Below the pieces are notes generated by a model. That model saw nothing but the letters and a program-made list of their open reading frames with translations, was not told the DNA's origin and made no database searches. DNA of 64,000 bases. Source: Burkholderiaceae bacterium. Lineage in GTDB: Bacteria; Pseudomonadota; Gammaproteobacteria; Burkholderiales; Burkholderiaceae_C. Position 1 is the first letter of the stretch. Every line of letters begins with the position of its first letter. Shown here one piece after another: positions 62,067 to 64,000 of this stretch. Position numbers and translations under genes: made by a program. The stretch is taken from NCBI GenBank assembly GCA_023150375.1, contig JAKLLA010000005.1:248001-312000 (forward strand), in the 5' to 3' direction.

Positions 62067-64000
62067 CTACTGGGCCACGCAGTCCACGTAGTAGCGCTTC
62101 TGTCCGCCGCCCAGATCCTCCTCGACCAGACCGTGCACATCGGTGTGGAAGCCGGGGAAACGGTCGTTGAAGGCGCGCGTGAAGCGCAGGTAATCGACGA
62201 TGCGGCGGTTGAAGCGCTCACCCGGGATCAGCAGCGGAATGCCCGGCGGGTAGGGCGTGAGCAGCGCGGTGGTGATGCGGCCCTCCAGCTGGTCGATCTC
62301 GACCCGCTCGGTCTTGCGGTGGGCGATGTGCGCGTAGGCCTCGCTGGGTTTCATGGCCGGCTGCACGTCCGAGAGGTACACCTCGGTGGTCAGCCGCGCG
62401 ATGTCGCCCTGCGCATAGCTCTGGTGGATGGCCTGGCAGAGGTCGCGCAGCCCCATGCGCTCGTACATCGGGTACTTGGCGGCGAACTCGGGCAGGATGC
62501 GCCAGATCGGCTGGTTGCGGTCGTAGTCGTCCTTGAACTGCTGCAGCGCGGTCAGCAGGGTGTTCCAGCGGCCCTTGGTGATGCCGATGGTGAACATGAT
62601 GAAGAAGGAGTACAGCCCGGTCTTCTCCACCACCACGCCGTGCTCGGCCAGGTACTTCGTGACGATGGCCGCCGGGATGCCCGTGGCGGCGAAGTCGCCC
62701 GACACATCCAGCCCCGGCGTGATGATGGTCGACTTGATCGGGTCGAGCATGTTGAAGCCTTCGGCCAGGTCGCCGAAGCCATGCCACTTCTCGTCGGCAT
62801 GCAGCATCCAGCCCTCGGCGCGGCCGATGCCGTCGGCGGCCAGGGCGTCCGGGCCCCAGACCTTGAACCACCAGTCGTGGCCGAAGTCGTCCTCGACCTT
62901 GCGCATGGCGCGGCGGAAGTCCAGCGCCTCCTTGATGCTCTCCTCCACCAGCGCGGTGCCGCCGGGCGGCTCCATCATCGCCGCGGCCACGTCGCAGCTG
63001 GCGATGATGGCGTACTGCGGGCTGGTGCTGGTGTGCATCAGGTAGGCCTCGTTGAAGAGGTGCCGGTCGAGCTTGACCTGCTGCGAGTCCTGCACCAGCA
63101 CCTGCGAGGCCTGGCTGAGGCCGGCCAGCAGCTTGTGCGTCGACTGGGTGGCGTAGACCACCGCCTCCTTCGGCCGCGCGCGCTTCTTGCCCATGGCGTG
63201 GAAGCTGCCGTAGAAGCCGTGGAAGGCCGCGTGCGGCAGCCAGGCCTCGTCGAAATGCAGGTTCGGGATCCAGCCGTCGGCCATCTCCTTGATGGTCTCG
63301 GTGTTGTAGAGCACGCCGTCGTAGGTGCTCTGCGTGAGCGTGAGGATGCGCGGCTTGACCGTGGCCGGATCCACCCCGGCCAGCAGCGGGTTGGCGGCGA
63401 TCTTGGCTTCGATGGCCGCGCGGCTGAACTCGCTCTTTGGGATCGGCCCGATGATGCCGTAGTGGTTGCGCGTGGGCGTCATGAACACGGGGATCGCCCC
63501 GGTCATGATGATCGAGTGCAGGATGGACTTGTGGCAGTTGCGGTCCACCACCACCACGTCGCCGGGCGCCACCGTGTGGTGCCAGACCATCTTGTTGGAG
63601 GTGCTGGTGCCGTTGGTGACGAAGTAGCAGTGGTCGGCGTTGAAGATGCGCGCCGCGTTGCGCTCGCTGTGGGCCACCGGGCCGGTGTGGTCGAGCAGCT
63701 GGCCGAGCTCCTCCACCGCGTTGCACACGTCCGCGCGCAGCATGTTCTCGCCGAAGAACTGGTGGAACATCTGCCCCACCGGGCTCTTCAGGAAGGCCAC
63801 GCCGCCGCTGTGGCCCGGGCAGTGCCAGGAGTACGAGCCGTCGCGGGCGTATTCCATCAGCTGCTTGAAGAAGGGCGGCGCCAGGCCGTCGAGGTAGCTC
63901 CTGGCCTCGCGGATGATGTGGCGGGCCACGAACTCCGGCGTGTCCTCGAACATGTGGATGAAGCCGTGCAGCTCGCGCAGGATGTCGTTCGGGATGTGCT
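62067..64000 (-). CDS. PLP-dependent arginine/lysine/ornithine decarboxylase (5' end cut)
   Basis: A fold-type I basic amino acid decarboxylase of the inducible CadA/AdiA/SpeC type. The reading frame is open to the right edge (upstream residues [15 protein letters not shown]), so the N-terminal wing domain is outside the window. Visible are H-C-P-G-H-S-G-G, the PLP-lysine motif [11 protein letters not shown] (near position 63,140) and the C-terminal domain with [14 protein letters not shown]. It makes a polyamine plus CO2, often in acid resistance. Which of lysine, arginine or ornithine is used cannot be decided. Confidence 0.9.
   Translation of the reverse strand, partial: HIPNDILRELHGFIHMFEDTPEFVARHIIREARSYLDGLAPPFFKQLMEYARDGSYSWHCPGHSGGVAFLKSPVGQMFHQFFGENMLRADVCNAVEELGQLLDHTGPVAHSERNAARIFNADHCYFVTNGTSTSNKMVWHHTVAPGDVVVVDRNCHKSILHSIIMTGAIPVFMTPTRNHYGIIGPIPKSEFSRAAIEAKIAANPLLAGVDPATVKPRILTLTQSTYDGVLYNTETIKEMADGWIPNLHFDEAWLPHAAFHGFYGSFHAMGKKRARPKEAVVYATQSTHKLLAGLSQASQVLVQDSQQVKLDRHLFNEAYLMHTSTSPQYAIIASCDVAAAMMEPPGGTALVEESIKEALDFRRAMRKVEDDFGHDWWFKVWGPDALAADGIGRAEGWMLHADEKWHGFGDLAEGFNMLDPIKSTIITPGLDVSGDFAATGIPAAIVTKYLAEHGVVVEKTGLYSFFIMFTIGITKGRWNTLLTALQQFKDDYDRNQPIWRILPEFAAKYPMYERMGLRDLCQAIHQSYAQGDIARLTTEVYLSDVQPAMKPSEAYAHIAHRKTERVEIDQLEGRITTALLTPYPPGIPLLIPGERFNRRIVDYLRFTRAFNDRFPGFHTDVHGLVEEDLGGGQKRYYVDCVAQ

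Overview
The window is high-GC bacterial chromosome with a gene complement typical of a betaproteobacterium of the order Burkholderiales (Leptothrix/Sphaerotilus/Rubrivivax-like). Supporting signs are the dapC-dapD-pilU-dapE-prmB block, the PHB regulator PhaR, 3-hydroxybutyrate dehydrogenase, osmoregulated glucan genes and a six-gene glycogen operon. The species cannot be fixed from the sequence alone.

Positions 1-3,580 are accessory DNA of lower GC. On the minus strand they hold an integrase-less run of integron gene cassettes: an AbiGi-like protein, an unknown 238-aa protein, and the first 35 codons of a 5'-nucleotidase-like gene cut by the left edge. One attC is an ordinary 60-bp site. The other two are about 535 bp long because each carries the same decayed IS110-type element between its attC arms. 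To the right lie two small coupled ORFs and four 19-20 bp-spaced repeats that look like a transposon terminus at about 3,574.

Positions 4,145-17,640 hold a VapBC pair, alaS plus a thiolase, a QseE/QseG/QseF (GlrK/GlrR-type) two-component cluster, and mdoG-mdoH. Between qseF and mdoG there are two exact TGTC-N10-GACA palindromes and a near-perfect sigma-54 promoter, so the regulator probably drives periplasmic glucan synthesis. A second VapBC pair follows, bracketed by two copies of what looks like the tail of an hsdM gene.

Positions 17,860-37,650 hold actP with its DUF485 partner, the lysine/diaminopimelate cluster dapC-dapD-pilU-dapE-prmB, a RES/Xre toxin-antitoxin pair, a penicillin-acylase family enzyme, a D-2-hydroxyacid dehydrogenase, an MFS exporter, a split chromate transporter, a lipoprotein, upp, rlmB, a YbbA-type ATPase facing tesA, and phaR.

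Positions 37,780-50,190 hold a secreted HExxH protein, tex, a full-length chrA, two identical tRNA-Val(GAC) genes with a terminator, relA, an alpha/beta hydrolase, bdhA, a SIMPL-domain protein, and ompR-envZ.

Positions 50,219-61,918 form one minus-strand glycogen operon, glgB-glgX-pgm-glgC-glgA-glgP. The right edge cuts a PLP-dependent basic amino acid decarboxylase.
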